Shown here: in pieces, positions 9,150-16,952 of the stretch
How the letters are laid out: every line of letters begins with the position of its first letter
Numbering within the stretch: position 1 is the stretch's first letter
Source of the DNA: Pseudomonas fluorescens
GTDB lineage: Bacteria > Pseudomonadota > Gammaproteobacteria > Pseudomonadales > Pseudomonadaceae
Length of the DNA: 64,000 bases
Direction of reading: 5' to 3'
Assembly: GCF_003732425.1 (NCBI RefSeq)
Contig: NZ_MOBX01000003.1
Coordinates: forward strand, 310,001 to 374,000
The notes under the pieces: model-generated
What the model was told of the DNA's origin: nothing
What the model saw: only the letters and a program-made list of their open reading frames with translations
Database searches by the model: none
Translations under genes and position numbers: made by a program

Positions 9150-12014
9150 ATCGTCGATCAGCAAGCGTACCTTGCGCAAATCCGGAGTCGCGTAGCCCTC
9201 GGTGAAGCGCTGATAGATCGGCGTGAGCAAATCCAGCGCCTCTTGGCAGCGCGATTGGCGCTGCCAGAGTTGCGCCAGTGACGTGGCACTGCGCAGTTCC
9301 CAGGCGAGCGCGCCCTGGCGGCGGGCGACGGTCAGGGATTGTTGCAGGAGTGCTTCGGCTTCCTTGAGGGCCTCTTCGCGAGCAGGCTCGCTCCCACAGG
9401 GTTTTTGGGTGTACTCAGACCCCATGTGGGAGCGAGCCTGCTCGCGAAGGGGCCCGTCCAGACAACGCAGATCGTCCTTCAATAGCGCATCCGCCCGAGC
9501 CCGCAAAATCTCCGCCGTGCTCCAACCCGCATCACCACTCAGCGCCCGCTCAAGCAGCGCTTCGTCCACAAAACGGTCATCCAGCGTCACCATGATTTCC
9601 CGAATCAGCCCACTGCTGTCCTTCGGTACTGACGCACCGATTTGCGTGTCGATCACCTGCGCATAGTGCCGCGCCCACGTGTTGAACAGCAGCACCGAAT
9701 GCTTCTGCGATTGCTCCAGCAGCAGTTGCAACAACGCCTGGGCGTTCTGCTGATCGCCGTTGTAATGGGCGATCAGGCAACTGGCCAGCGCCAGGGTGTA
9801 ACAAATCGAAGTGCCATGGTCGATCTGCACGGCAATATCCAGGGCCAGTCGCGCCGTATGCCACGCTTGCTCCGGCAATCCCTGCATCCATAGCACTCGC
9901 GCCAGCACCGTCAGCGAGGCGACGCTCTGGTCGTACTGCACGCCAAAACCATGAGTGAAGCGGTTGACGTGACCGCTATGCGCCATGCGCTGCAGCACCT
10001 GCTCGGCATGAATGCGCGCCTGCGGTTGATCACCGGCATAGTGCAGGGCCAGCACGCGCAAACGGTGGGTACTCAATGACAACAACGGGTCACCGTGCAC
10101 GCCGAGGCGATCGAAGTGCTCACTCTGCGCCAGCGCCATGCGGTAGTGCCCGCAACTGAGGTTGACCGCCATGTGCCCGGACACCGCGCGCAATTGCCCG
10201 GCGACGTCGTCGTGTTCGAGGGCCAACTGGCGAGCCTCGACGAACGCCTGGATGGTTTCCGGGGTGCCTCCCCACGTGTGATAACAGGCACTGCCGAGGG
10301 CCAGTTTCAGGGAAATTTTCAGACGGGGGCAGGGTTCGCCGAGTTCATCGAGCAGGCTCAGCGCCCGGCGCACATAGCCGCCGTACTCCTTGAGCAGCGA
10401 CAACTCTTGCCACAGGGGCGCCGACGCTGCTGTCAGGCGAACCCCGAGACCACCCGGGCCGACACCGTTCAGGCACAAGTCCAGCGCCGCGCGCAGGTCT
10501 TCCAGTCCGCGGGCATAGCGCTCGATCCACAACGCCGTCGGTGTCATTTCCCAATCGCTTTGCGCCTGCTGCATCAATGCCAGGCAGCGTTCGGCATGGC
10601 GTTCGCGGGTTTCCTCGCATTCGGCGGCGTGATCGAGTTTTTCCAGTGCGTAACGGCGGGTTGTGTCGAGCAAGCGGTAGAACACTTCTTCGTCACCGAC
10701 CTCAACGCTGAGCAGGGATTTGGCCACCAGTTGGGTGATCGACACGAACACCACCCCGGGGTCGATCTGTTGGCCGACGATAACCGCCGCCGCCGACTCT
10801 AAAGTAAAGCTCCCGCAAAACACGCCCAGACGACGCAGGCAGGTTTGCTCGCAAGCGTCGAGCAGGTTGAAACTCCAGTCCAGCGTGGCGCGCAGGGTGA
10901 GATGTCGCTCAAGACTGCTTTGATTGCCCGCCGCCAGCGGTGGCAAGCGGCCCTGCAATTGGCTCAGCAGACCTTTCAGGCCCAGCTCGGCAACCTGCGC
11001 TGCCGCCAGCTCCAACGCGAGCGGAATACCGTCGAGTCGGTGGCAGATCTCGATCGCTTGTGGCAACTGCGCGTCGCTCAGTTCGAAGCTTTCCTGCGCG
11101 GCCGTAGCCCGTTCGATGAACAGCTGCAGCGCCGAATATTCCAGTGCCTGCTGACGATTCAATACTGCGCGCATCGACGGGTAGTCGAGGGTATCCAGAC
11201 GCTGCACGAATTCACCTTCAGCGCGCAGGCTCTCGCGGCTGGTGGCGAGAATATGTACCCCCGGTGCCCCGCGCAGAATGCTTTCACTGAGCGCCGCGAC
11301 GGCATCGATCAGGTGTTCGCAGTTGTCGAGCAGCAACAGCATCTGCCGCTGTTGCAGGCCATTGACCAGCGCGGCCAGCGGATCACCGTCCACTAATACC
11401 AAGTCGAGCAGCGCTGCCAGATGTGAGCAAATCAGCCGGGGATCGTTGAGCGGTGCCAGGTCAACCAGCCGAATACCGTCGCGGTAATGTCCGATCAACT
11501 GCTCGGCCACGCGCAAGGCCACGGTGGTTTTACCAATCCCGCCGGGGCCGACCAGGGTGATGCAGCGTTGGCGCGGCAACTGCGTCATCAAGCTATCGAC
11601 GAGCGCCTGGCGACCGATCATGCGCGTGCGCCGCAGGGGCAAATTGTGCCGACCACCAGCATCGCCCACAGGACGCTCCTTCATGGATTGCGGTAAAACC
11701 GGGGCGACGAAACTGTAACCGCGTTGCGCCACGGTGATGATGTAACGCTGGCCGGCCTGACCGTCACCGAGTGCCTTGCGCAATGCCGCCATGTGCACAC
11801 GCAAGTTGATGTCCTCGACCACGCTGTCCGGCCAGACCCCGGCCATCAATTGCTGCTTGCTCACCACTTCGCCGGCATGGGCCAGCAGAATCAGAAGGAT
11901 GTCCATCGCCCGTCGGCCCAGGCGCAACGGCTGCTCGCCTTCGAGCACCAGGCGTTGCCCGGGATGAATCCGATAGGGGCCAAAACCGAGGGCCTGATTC
12001 GGGGAAAGACTCAA
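9126..12014 (-). CDS. large winged-helix/STAND ATPase transcriptional regulator
   Basis: A 962-residue regulator. It has an N-terminal OmpR-type winged helix (LRLGRRAMDILLILLAHAGEVVSKQQL...QRGYSFVAPV), an ATPase with P-loop GPGGIGKTT and Walker B LLLLDNCEHL, LATSRESL and GIPLALELAAAQ, then about 500 residues of helical repeats (TPR/MalT-like). Such proteins are signal-dependent activators. I chose the TTG at 12014: AGGAG lies seven bases before it, and any longer frame would run through the neighbouring AraC gene. Near residues 855-880 the frame reads through an inserted REP pair, giving an odd Arg/Glu-rich insert. It sits between the shortened paralogue and an AraC gene. Confidence 0.85.
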   Translation of the reverse strand: MSLSPNQALGFGPYRIHPGQRLVLEGEQPLRLGRRAMDILLILLAHAGEVVSKQQLMAGVWPDSVVEDINLRVHMAALRKALGDGQAGQRYIITVAQRGYSFVAPVLPQSMKERPVGDAGGRHNLPLRRTRMIGRQALVDSLMTQLPRQRCITLVGPGGIGKTTVALRVAEQLIGHYRDGIRLVDLAPLNDPRLICSHLAALLDLVLVDGDPLAALVNGLQQRQMLLLLDNCEHLIDAVAALSESILRGAPGVHILATSRESLRAEGEFVQRLDTLDYPSMRAVLNRQQALEYSALQLFIERATAAQESFELSDAQLPQAIEICHRLDGIPLALELAAAQVAELGLKGLLSQLQGRLPPLAAGNQSSLERHLTLRATLDWSFNLLDACEQTCLRRLGVFCGSFTLESAAAVIVGQQIDPGVVFVSITQLVAKSLLSVEVGDEEVFYRLLDTTRRYALEKLDHAAECEETRERHAERCLALMQQAQSDWEMTPTALWIERYARGLEDLRAALDLCLNGVGPGGLGVRLTAASAPLWQELSLLKEYGGYVRRALSLLDELGEPCPRLKISLKLALGSACYHTWGGTPETIQAFVEARQLALEHDDVAGQLRAVSGHMAVNLSCGHYRMALAQSEHFDRLGVHGDPLLSLSTHRLRVLALHYAGDQPQARIHAEQVLQRMAHSGHVNRFTHGFGVQYDQSVASLTVLARVLWMQGLPEQAWHTARLALDIAVQIDHGTSICYTLALASCLIAHYNGDQQNAQALLQLLLEQSQKHSVLLFNTWARHYAQVIDTQIGASVPKDSSGLIREIMVTLDDRFVDEALLERALSGDAGWSTAEILRARADALLKDDLRCLDGPLREQARSHMGSEYTQKPCGSEPAREEALKEAEALLQQSLTVARRQGALAWELRSATSLAQLWQRQSRCQEALDLLTPIYQRFTEGYATPDLRKVRLLIDDLREHVHA
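9375..9448. repeat. REPIN (inverted REP pair) inside a coding sequence
   Basis: Two inverted copies of TTCGCGAGCAGGCTCGCTCCCACA are separated by about 26 bases, inside the C-terminal region of the large regulator. The reading frame stays open across both copies. Confidence 0.9.
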
Positions 12015-12139
12015 CAGCTCACTCCTGCGGTGCTGCGGCGGACAGAGCGGAGTAGGGCCGGGCGCGTGCGCAGGCCTTCTATTCCGGGGTGTCCCGGCAT
12101 AATCCTCAGGTTTGAGCGTCAGTGCAACGGGGGCCGCGA

Positions 12140-12601
12140 TCAAAACACGGCGGGCTGTGCACGGTGAGCTTTGGGGGCACGCATGATCTGGCAGCGCCAG
12201 GCAAACGGATTGATGCCTTCGCTGCGGGTGAACATATGGCAGAAATGCGCCTGATCGCAGAACCCGCATTCCAGGCTGATTTGCGTCAGGCTCAGGTCGG
12301 TGTGCTGGATCAGCAGCTTGGCTCGCGCGAGGCGCTGGGTGCGAATCCAGTCCTGCGGCGATAACCCGGTGCTGCATTTGAAGGCGCGGGAAAAGTGACT
12401 GCGCGACAGCGAGCAGGCGCGGGCCAGTTCGGTGACCTCAAGGCTCTCTCCGAGGCGTTCGAGGATCAGTTGTTTGACCTGTCGTTCACGTTGCGGACTG
12501 AGTCCGCCGACCCCGGTCTTGCGTGGTTCGTTGGCAGGGGCGAGGGCGACGCTGTGCTGTAAATGAGCCATGGCCAAAGTCCGTGTCGATGGGGGATGCA
12601 C
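12140..12601 (-). CDS. AraC-family regulator, DNA-binding domain only
   Basis: A short (about 143-153 residues) AraC/XylS protein that is almost entirely the double helix-turn-helix: SLEVTELARACSLSRSHFSRAFKCSTGLSPQDWIRTQRL then LTQISLECGFCDQAHFCHMFTRSEGINPFAWR. It has no sensing domain. The start is uncertain: GTG at 12601 or ATG at 12571, neither with a good ribosome site. It lies upstream of the large ATPase regulator on the same strand and is divergent from the metallo-hydrolase gene, so control of either is plausible. Confidence 0.85.
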   Translation of the reverse strand: MHPPSTRTLAMAHLQHSVALAPANEPRKTGVGGLSPQRERQVKQLILERLGESLEVTELARACSLSRSHFSRAFKCSTGLSPQDWIRTQRLARAKLLIQHTDLSLTQISLECGFCDQAHFCHMFTRSEGINPFAWRCQIMRAPKAHRAQPAVF

Positions 12602-12819
12602 GGTCGGCGCATCCCCTCAGGTCAAAAAAACAACGCTGCGCAGAGGGTTTCATTGTTGGCCGAGGGCGGGAGGCTGACGAGTTAATCGTTGTTAATTCCA
12701 GCGCATTGAGCTGAACTCAGCACATCCCTGCAAGTCTGCGCCCCGCGGTTTGCGGCACGATGACTGCAAGCGTGGCGAACCGATCGGGCGCCGCAATCGG
12801 CAGATCCAAGGGGAATCAA

Positions 12820-13803
12820 ATGAAAGGCATCTTTAAAGCAGCGACGGCGCTGACGTGCGCGCTGGTGATTTCCGCTGCCATGGCGCAGGCACCACAGCAG
12901 GGCACTCAGGCGCCGGGCTATTTCCGCCTGGCCGTGGGGGATTACGAGGTCACCGCGTTGTTCGATGGCTACAACGACCTGTCGCCGAAGCTATTGCAGG
13001 GCATGAGTCAGGCCCGGATCCGCGCACTGCTGGCACGCCGTTCGATTGAAACCCCGGGTGTCCAGACGGCGTTCAATGCTTTTCTGGTCAATACCGGCAA
13101 GCAACTGATTCTGGTCGACAGCGGCGCCGGGCAATGCATTGGCGCCACCGCCGGGCAGCTCGTGGCGAATATGCAGGCGGCCGGCTACCAGCCAGAGCAG
13201 GTCGATACGGTTTTGCTGACGCACCTGCACCTCGATCATGTCTGTGGTCTGGTCGATGCACAAAAGCAAGCGTTGTTCACCCATGCCACGGTGTACGCCG
13301 CCAAGGCTGAAGCGGATTACTGGCTCGATCCGGCCGCGCTGGCCAAAGCGCCGGCCGGCGCCCGGGAGTTTTTCAAGATCGCCCAGGACTCCACTGCGCC
13401 CTATGTCGCCACCGGGCGTTTCAAGACCTTCGCTGCGGGCCAGTCGCCGTTGCCGGGGTTAGTCGAAGCGACACTCGAAGCAGGACATACGCCGGGCAGC
13501 ACCACCTACCGTTTCACCTCGCAGAATCAGAGCATCGTCTTCATGGGGGATCTGGTGCATAACCTGGCGGTGCAGTTTGAGCATCCGGAAGTGTCGATCG
13601 GCTTTGACGTCAACAGTGCGCAAGCGATCAACGCTCGTCAGGCAGTCTTCAGTGCGGCGGTCGCCAGCAAGACGTGGGTGACGGCGGCGCACCTGCCGTT
13701 TCCGGGCATCGGTCACATCACTGCACAAGGCAAACATTTTCAGTGGGTGCCCGTGGAATACGGCCCTTACAAGCGCGCGGCCAAGGTGCCGTTAATCGAG
13801 TAA
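12820..13803 (+). CDS. secreted metallo-beta-lactamase-fold hydrolase
   Basis: A 327-residue periplasmic enzyme with an N-terminal signal peptide (MKGIFKAATALTCALVISAAMAQA). The zinc-binding signature is THLHLDHVCG, followed by the metal ligand histidine in EAGHTPGST and MGDLVHN, and a late histidine in TAAHLPFPGIGH. This arrangement matches the family of MBL-fold lactonases and related hydrolases. I chose the ATG at 12820, preceded by AGGGGA, because it gives the signal peptide. The gene is followed 55 bp later by a LysR gene, probably co-transcribed. Lactone hydrolysis (for example quorum quenching) is possible but not shown. Confidence 0.88.
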   Translation: MKGIFKAATALTCALVISAAMAQAPQQGTQAPGYFRLAVGDYEVTALFDGYNDLSPKLLQGMSQARIRALLARRSIETPGVQTAFNAFLVNTGKQLILVDSGAGQCIGATAGQLVANMQAAGYQPEQVDTVLLTHLHLDHVCGLVDAQKQALFTHATVYAAKAEADYWLDPAALAKAPAGAREFFKIAQDSTAPYVATGRFKTFAAGQSPLPGLVEATLEAGHTPGSTTYRFTSQNQSIVFMGDLVHNLAVQFEHPEVSIGFDVNSAQAINARQAVFSAAVASKTWVTAAHLPFPGIGHITAQGKHFQWVPVEYGPYKRAAKVPLIE

Positions 13804-13858
13804 AGTGCGCAGCGCCTACCCGCAAAAAACGGCTGACACCGAAAAGGAAAACGTGCCT

Positions 13859-14782
13859 ATGAACCGTAACGATCTGCGTCGCGTCGACATGAACCTGCTG
13901 GTGATTTTCGAAGCGTTGATGTTCGAAAAGAACCTGACTCGCGTCGCCGAAAAGCTGTTCATGGGGCAACCGGCGGTCAGCGCCGCGTTGGGGCGTTTGC
14001 GTGATCTGTTCGATGATCCTTTGCTGTTGCGCAACGGTCGCGGCATGGAGCCGACTGCACGGGCACTGGCGATTCTCAAAGAGCTGCAACCGGCGATGGA
14101 CGTCATCTCCGGCGCGGTCAGCCGCGCCAAGGAGTTCGAACCGGCGAGCAGTTGCGACGTGTTTCGCATCGGCCTGTCGGATGACGCCGAATTCGGCCTG
14201 TTTCCGCCATTGTTGCGTCAGCTGCAGCAAGAGGCGCCGGGGATTGTCGTGGTGGTGCGCCGCGCCAACTACCTGCTGATGCCGACGCTGCTGGCCTCTG
14301 GGGAAATCTCCGTCGGCGTCAGCTACACCACCGATCTGCCGGCCAACGCCAAGCGCAAAACATTGCGCGACATTCCCTGCAAGGTTTTGCGCGGTGACGA
14401 CCGCCCGGGGCCGCTGACCCTCGACGAATACTGCGAGCGCCCGCACGCGATGGTGTCGTTCTCCGGTGACCTCAGCGGCAATATCGACCTGGACCTGGCC
14501 AAGGTCGGCCGTTCGCGCCGCGTGGTGCTGGGCGTGCCGCAGTTCAGCGGCCTGCGCGCCTTGCTCGCCGGCACCGAGATGATCGCCACCGTGCCGGATT
14601 ACGCGGCCTGCGCGCTGGTTGAAGGGTGTGCGTTGCGTGCCGAGGATCCACCGTTCCCGATCGATGCGGCGCAGTTGTCGATGGCGTGGAGCGGGGTGCA
14701 TGACAACGATCCGGCGGAGAAATGGTTGCGCTCGCGGATCAGTCAGTTCATGGCGGCGCCGCTGGATATTCCAGTGATTTGA
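13859..14782 (+). CDS. LysR-family regulator (NodD-like architecture)
   Basis: A 307-residue regulator starting MNRNDLRRVDMNLLVIFEALMFEKNLTRVAEKLFMGQPAVSAALGRLRDLF, the opening typical of the NodD/LinR-like LysR branch in which the phrase 'DLNLLVVFEAL' is conserved. An effector-binding domain follows. The ATG at 13859 is preceded by AAAAGGAAAACGTGCCT; earlier in-frame codons lack homology. It lies just downstream of the metallo-hydrolase and probably shares its transcript, so it may regulate that gene. The effector is unknown. Confidence 0.9.
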   Translation: MNRNDLRRVDMNLLVIFEALMFEKNLTRVAEKLFMGQPAVSAALGRLRDLFDDPLLLRNGRGMEPTARALAILKELQPAMDVISGAVSRAKEFEPASSCDVFRIGLSDDAEFGLFPPLLRQLQQEAPGIVVVVRRANYLLMPTLLASGEISVGVSYTTDLPANAKRKTLRDIPCKVLRGDDRPGPLTLDEYCERPHAMVSFSGDLSGNIDLDLAKVGRSRRVVLGVPQFSGLRALLAGTEMIATVPDYAACALVEGCALRAEDPPFPIDAAQLSMAWSGVHDNDPAEKWLRSRISQFMAAPLDIPVI

Positions 14783-14818
14783 ATCACTGCGCATATCTCA
14801 CAAACAACACCAATCCCC

Positions 14819-14908
14819 TGTGGGAGCGAGCCTGCTCGCGAAAGCGGTGTGTCATTCAAAACATTTGTTGACTGACCCGGCGCCTTCGCGAGCAGGCTCG
14901 CTCCCACA
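14819..14908. repeat. REPIN
   Basis: An inverted pair of REP sequences (TGTGGGAGCGAGCCTGCTCG ... reverse complement) with a 40-base spacer after the LysR gene. Such elements in Pseudomonas are moved by RAYT transposases and can act as mRNA-end structures. Confidence 0.92.
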
Positions 14909-15046
14909 TTGGTTTGGTGTGATTCTTGAGTTTTCGGTTGTTTAAACATCGCCGTTTAAGCAACACCCACAGACACTCTTTCAGGCTACGCAACCTTGCG
15001 CCTTTGCCTACAGCTACGCCAGAATCCGCCGGCTTGTGCGCTTGTG

Positions 15047-15298
15047 GTCGGGTCTCTATCGTTTGGTGGTCGCTGAAAACTCAGCGATCGGGTTTAGCGA
15101 CTCGGACCAAAAAAAGTGCATCAGCGCTCCATGCTTCGTAGCAGGCTATCGTCTGCACTTCGCTATGGCGGCTGTATGCGGGAGACCTTCGGGTCTACCG
15201 GGTTGCCTTTTTACCGGTTCGCTAACCTGCATACGGTCGCCACCCATCCTGTTTAGCGACAGGACGTGGTGATCCCGGCTCTAAAAAGGAGATTCACC
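15047..15298 (+). promoter_or_regulatory. structured 5' leader, copy A
   Basis: This non-coding stretch precedes the small DUF6124-like gene and shares structure with the stretch before its paralogue at 49748. Elements in order: hairpin TCGCTGA-AAAC-TCAGCGA (15070-15087), a small hairpin CGGG/CTCG whose loop holds TTTAGCGA (15089-15104), a long 16-bp helix 15167-15182 with 15226-15241 enclosing a UUCG hairpin (AGACC-TTCG-GGTCT) and an ACCGG/CCGGT hairpin, then hairpin TCCTGT/ACAGGA (about 15247-15264) whose loop repeats TTAGCG. TCGCTAA at 15219-15225 is complementary to both loops. The ribosome site AAGGAGA lies between GGTGA and TCACC, which can pair. I do not know a name for this RNA. Regulation of the downstream gene is inferred. 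Confidence 0.75.
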
Positions 15299-15658
15299 AT
15301 GTTCAAAGTCACACCCAATCCACCAGACATCGACCCCACATCCCCCTACGAATCCATCGATTCGAGAAAACTCCACGAAGCCGCCGACCGCGCGCTCGAC
15401 CATTACCTCCTGCCATCTGGTTCCACGCCACCTCCACGCAGAACTCGCGGCATGTACGCGGTAACTGCCGACACCAAAGCCGAAGAACTGCTGACCGACG
15501 CCAGCGAAACACTTGCCTCGGCCAAAACCATCGCCCAGGACGTCGCCCACCTGTTGCCCGCGCCGCAGCGTCGGGCGTTGTTGGGGATTGCGCAGTTGAT
15601 CATGCTCGGAGAGCTGGCGGTGAATCGGGTGCTGGATAACCTCGAACCACCGGCCTGA
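15299..15658 (+). CDS. small DUF6124-like protein, copy A
   Basis: A 119-residue protein of the small Pseudomonas family I recall as DUF6124; function unknown. It opens MFKVTPNPPDIDPTSPYESI and contains DSRKLHEAADRALDHYL, then a variable middle and a conserved helical C terminus (TLASAKTIAQDVAHLLPAPQ, then LLGIAQLIMLGELAVNRVLD). It is acidic-to-neutral, soluble and without a signal peptide. The ATG at 15299 follows AAGGAGATTCACC. Its closest relative here is the protein at 49748, which carries the same N- and C-terminal blocks and the same leader architecture. The two share a diverged middle (charged Arg-rich here). Confidence 0.85.
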   Translation: MFKVTPNPPDIDPTSPYESIDSRKLHEAADRALDHYLLPSGSTPPPRRTRGMYAVTADTKAEELLTDASETLASAKTIAQDVAHLLPAPQRRALLGIAQLIMLGELAVNRVLDNLEPPA

Positions 15659-15670
15659 ACACAACCCCCC

Positions 15671-15759
15671 TGTGGGAGCGAGCCTGCTCGCGAAAGCGCT
15701 GTGTCATTCAAAGTATTTATAACTGACCCGACGCCTTCGTGAGCAGGCTCGCTCCCACA
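15671..15759. repeat. REPIN
   Basis: An inverted REP pair immediately after the small DUF6124-like gene, nearly identical in arms and spacer (GCGnTGTGTCATTCAAA) to the pair at 14819, so the leader-gene unit is bracketed by two sister REPINs. Confidence 0.92.
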
Positions 15760-15873
15760 GTGTTCTGCGGTGTTTCAAAAATCCTGGCACGCCGTGGAAC
15801 TGAGCACACCCATCCAATTTCCTCCCACCCAACCCCGGCATGATTCACCCAATAATTATTCACGGGTGAGTCC

Positions 15874-16290
15874 ATGCACGTTTCTCAACGGGAAGAACAG
15901 GCACGCGACATCGGTTTGCTGTTCCTGCGGGTCAGCGGCGGGTTGTTTCTGCTCTGGGTCCACGGCTTGCCCAAGCTGCTCGACTTTACCGCGCAGTTGC
16001 AACTGATCGAAGACCCGTTCCACCTCGGTTCTTACCTCACCTTGATCCTGGCGATCTTCGCCGAAGTCCTCTGTCCGCTACTGATCGTCGCCGGGTTACT
16101 GGCGCGATTGGCCTGCGTGCCTATTCTCTTTGTGCTGCTGGTGGCACTGCTGGTCGTGCATCCGCAATGGAGTGTGGCTGAAGGGCAGTTCGGCTGGTTG
16201 CTGTTGATCCTGTTTACCACTGTGTTGATCGCCGGGCCGGGACGGCTGGTGATTCCTGTTCGTTTGCCCGGAGTGCTGCGTTATGCCTGA
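15874..16290 (+). CDS. DoxX family membrane protein
   Basis: A 138-residue integral membrane protein with four hydrophobic segments and the DoxX opening LLFLRVSGGLFLLWVHGLPKL, then GSYLTLILAIFAEVLCPLLIVAGLLARL. DoxX-like proteins are small quinone- or redox-associated membrane proteins of poorly known role. It is the first gene of a four-gene operon; its end overlaps the next gene by eight bases. It may anchor or couple a redox step to the downstream monooxygenase-like protein. Confidence 0.9.
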   Translation: MHVSQREEQARDIGLLFLRVSGGLFLLWVHGLPKLLDFTAQLQLIEDPFHLGSYLTLILAIFAEVLCPLLIVAGLLARLACVPILFVLLVALLVVHPQWSVAEGQFGWLLLILFTTVLIAGPGRLVIPVRLPGVLRYA

Positions 16291-16909
16291 AGTCCTCAAT
16301 CCACAAGCACCGGGGGCCGATGAGACGGTCACGCTGATCATCAAGCACCGGGTCAAGGCCGGTTTCGAGTCAGCGTATGAGGCCTGGCTGCGCAATATCG
16401 TCCGCGTGGCGGGGCAGCGTGAAGGGCATTTGGGCGTGGACGTGGTGCGCGGCAAGCGCGGGCGTCTCGATTTCTACACCTGCGTGCTGCGCTTCAGTTC
16501 CACCGAAGCGATGCAAGGCTGGCTGGAATCGCCGCAGCGTCAGGCACTGGTCGCCGAAGCGGCGCCGATGCTGGCTGATGGCGATCAGACCGAAGTCGCG
16601 CCGATCAATGAATTCTGGTTCTCGCCACTGGCCGATGCCGCTACGCCGCCGCCGCGCTGGAAACAGGCCGTGGTCTCGCTGCTGGTGATACTGCCGCACA
16701 CTTTGCTCGTGCCGTTGATCTGGGGACCGCTGCTGGCGCTGCATCCGATCCTGTCGAACTACGTCGTCGCGACGTTCCTGATCACCCTGACCATCGTCCT
16801 GTCGGTGGTGTATGTGGTGATGCCGCCGGTCACCCGATTGTTTACGCCGTGGCTCGAAGCCAGCCAGGCCCATGAACACCTCGATTCCCAAGAAACCTCG
16901 CCGCGCTGA
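16283..16909 (+). CDS. antibiotic-biosynthesis-monooxygenase-like protein with C-terminal membrane segments
   Basis: A 208-residue protein. Residues about 10-105 are an ABM-type ferredoxin-like barrel (VTLIIKHRVKAGFESAYEAW...GHLGVDVVRG...FYTCVLRFSSTEAMQGWLES). Residues about 125-195 hold two or three membrane helices (AVVSLLVILPHTLLVPLIWGP, ATFLITLTIVLSVVYVV). This barrel-plus-membrane form is a known type of uncharacterised membrane ABM protein. Translation is coupled to doxX by an ATGCCTGA overlap. It may act on a lipophilic substrate at the membrane; the substrate is unknown. Confidence 0.85.
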   Translation: MPEVLNPQAPGADETVTLIIKHRVKAGFESAYEAWLRNIVRVAGQREGHLGVDVVRGKRGRLDFYTCVLRFSSTEAMQGWLESPQRQALVAEAAPMLADGDQTEVAPINEFWFSPLADAATPPPRWKQAVVSLLVILPHTLLVPLIWGPLLALHPILSNYVVATFLITLTIVLSVVYVVMPPVTRLFTPWLEASQAHEHLDSQETSPR

Positions 16910-16952
16910 GCGCGCGGGGTTCGCTTCTTTTCACTTTGCTTGAGGAACTGCG

